From Candidatus Gracilibacteria bacterium (GTDB lineage Bacteria; Patescibacteriota; Gracilibacteria; BD1-5; UBA2023): a stretch of 64,000 nucleotides of DNA. Location of the stretch: NCBI GenBank assembly GCA_028687475.1, contig JAQUAB010000001.1:310001-374000 (forward strand). Direction: 5' to 3'. The notes under the pieces were generated by a model, which ran no database searches, had not been told where the DNA came from, and saw only the letters and a list, made by a program, of their open reading frames with translations. How positions within the stretch are numbered: position 1 is the stretch's first letter; every line of letters starts with the position of its first letter. Both the position numbers and the translations under genes were made by a program. This document shows positions 62,655 through 64,000 of the stretch, one piece after another.

Positions 62655-64000
62655 ATGTTCAAACTCAATTCCCCATACCAGCCAACAGGCGACCAACCCG
62701 AAGCGATTCGGATTCTTGTTGATTCCATCAGGCAATGAAATGATTTCCAGACACTTCTCGGTGTGACTGGTTCTGGAAAGACTTTCACGATGGCGAATAT
62801 TATCTCGGAACTCCAACGTCCAGCACTGATTCTCGCCCATAATAAAACTCTCGCGGCTCAACTTGCCCAAGAATTCAAGGAATTCTTTCCAGAAAATGCG
62901 GTGCATTATTTCGTATCGTATTATGACTATTACCAGCCAGAAGCCTATGTCGTGAAGACAGGAGCCTATATCGAGAAAGAAGCAACCATCAACGAAGAAA
63001 TAGATCGATTGCGTCATGCTGCGACAGAATCTCTCCTCACGAGAAAAGACGTCATCATCGTCGCATCCGTATCATGCATCTATGGTATCGGTGAAGTTGC
63101 GCAATATGAGGCTCAGTGTCTGAAGTTCGAAGTCGGAAAAGATTATATCATCGAGAACCTCATCCGAGAACTCGTCATGGTGCAATTCACCCGTTCGACT
63201 GCCGACTGGAAGCCAGGAATGTTCCTCGTGAAGTGAGATATTCTCGAAATCTGGCCGTCATCGAGTGAATCTATCATCCGACTCGAGTTCTTCGGCGATA
63301 CTCTCGACCGCATCACTCGTATCGAACACCTCACACACCAGCTCATCGAGAATCTCGAAACTATCACGATTTTCCCAGCAAAACATTTCGTCACGGAAAA
63401 AGGTATCATCGAATCCGTCCTTCCGAAAATCAAACATGAGATGGAAGAACAGGTGAAGTTTTTTACTGAAAACGGGAAACTCGTCGAAGCGGAACGTATC
63501 AAGATGCGTGTAGAATATGATATGGAAATGCTCGGCGAAGTCGGGTATGTGAACGGAATCGAGAACTATTCTATGTATCTCGGGAATCGAAATCCAGGAG
63601 AAGCACCAGCAACACTCATGGAGTTTTTCCCAGATGGATTTCTCACTTTCGTCGACGAGTCGCATATCACGATTCCACAAATCGGTGGGATGTACGCTGG
63701 AGATCGCGCTCGCAAAGAGAATCTTGTCGGTTATGGATTCCGTCTCCCTTCTGCGATGGAGAATCGACCATTGAAGTTCGATGAATTTGAACAGAAAATC
63801 GGGCAAACCATCTTTGTCTCGGCGACCCCATCGAAGTATGAGGCTGCTCATGAAAAAGTTGTCGCGGAACAGGTTATCCGTCCGACAGGACTCCTCGATC
63901 CAGAGATCACCATCGAAGATATGGAATTCATGGTGGATAGCCTGATGAAGAATATTGCCGCTGCAAAATCCCGCGGAGAGCGTTCACTCATCACGACGAT
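62655..64000 (+). CDS. uvrB: UvrABC system protein B (3' end outside window)
   Basis: Damage-verification helicase of nucleotide excision repair. 448 codons seen: Walker A GVTGSGKT near residue 36-43, the beta-hairpin [20 protein letters not shown], motif III/IV around [28 protein letters not shown]. Three TGA-glycines at conserved glycines ([15 protein letters not shown] and FLVKGDILEI). The gene continues past the window edge. It is the last of a plus-strand run. Confidence 0.97.

Noticed and set aside
1-64000. CRISPR arrays
   Set aside because: I saw no regularly spaced direct repeats with unique spacers; the tandem repeats seen are palindromic or low complexity.

Overview
Organism. The window reads as a candidate-phylum (Patescibacteria/CPR) genome that uses genetic code 25, with TGA translated as glycine and only TAA and TAG as stops. 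That code is known from Gracilibacteria (BD1-5) and Absconditabacteria (SR1); I cannot decide between the two from this window, though the moderate GC content and gene set lean towards Gracilibacteria. The evidence is direct: in-frame TGA falls where the protein family has an invariant glycine (residue 3 of GlmS after Cys2, the GGTG-LY motif of MiaA, the G-R-I-V-E motif of RecA, the GF-rich region of DnaJ, the GGD of exonuclease III). Under the standard code about half of the genes would look broken or would be invisible. All coordinates below use code 25. Most genes lack a Shine-Dalgarno sequence.

Layout. 1-4.1 kb (+): 3' part of dnaX, an AI-2E family permease, miaA and an unknown gene. 4.15-7.9 kb (-): Sua5-type tRNA modification protein, a four-helix-bundle protein, and a 2-oxoacid:ferredoxin oxidoreductase (alpha and beta genes separated by a decayed NYN gene). 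8-18.5 kb: small membrane protein, murC, a 707-residue orphan, an MBL-fold hydrolase, a lipoprotein, pyrophosphatase and an unknown 444-residue protein. 18.5-24.9 kb: THUMP-type RNA methyltransferase, a large membrane protein, tRNA-Glu, rplK, a transglutaminase-like protein, tilS and a DsbA-like lipoprotein. 25-31.7 kb: two secreted cysteine-containing proteins, exonuclease III, a transposase-like fragment, a type IV pilin, a candidate structured RNA and glmS. 32-37.8 kb: phosphate transporter, lysS, a membrane-anchored Mrr-like nuclease, tRNA-Arg, tRNA-Gly and two odd small transcription units. 37.8-44.6 kb: pnp, a SIS protein, an inositol-phosphatase-family protein, DedA, DoxX, and glyS preceded by a T-box riboswitch. 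44.7-55.7 kb: LysM-like proteins, recG, an O-methyltransferase, trxA, dnaJ, lexA, recA and an oxidoreductase. 55.7-64 kb: Kazal/META lipid-side or periplasmic protein, dnaK with a CIRCE box, a cassette flanked by direct repeats, bcp and the 5' part of uvrB.

Themes. (1) DNA repair and SOS: dnaX, xthA, recG, lexA, recA, uvrB. (2) tRNA maturation and charging: miaA, Sua5, tilS, lysS, glyS, three tRNA genes. (3) Protein quality control and redox: dnaK, dnaJ, trxA, bcp, DsbA-like. (4) Cell envelope: murC, glmS, pilin, DedA, LysM proteins. 

Most interesting. A canonical T-box leader on glycyl-tRNA synthetase in an organism that has added a glycine codon; palindromic interspersed repeats that are read in frame as extra protein segments in dnaX, the oxidoreductase alpha subunit, an MBL hydrolase and lysS; separate AT-rich insertions in recG, related to sequence in the T-box loop; a 25-bp direct-repeat-flanked cassette at 60.3-60.7 kb whose gene has a strong ribosome binding site and appears to end at TGA, as if it came from a standard-code source; and an unassigned RNA-like structure at 29.7 kb with mutually exclusive helices and its own terminator.
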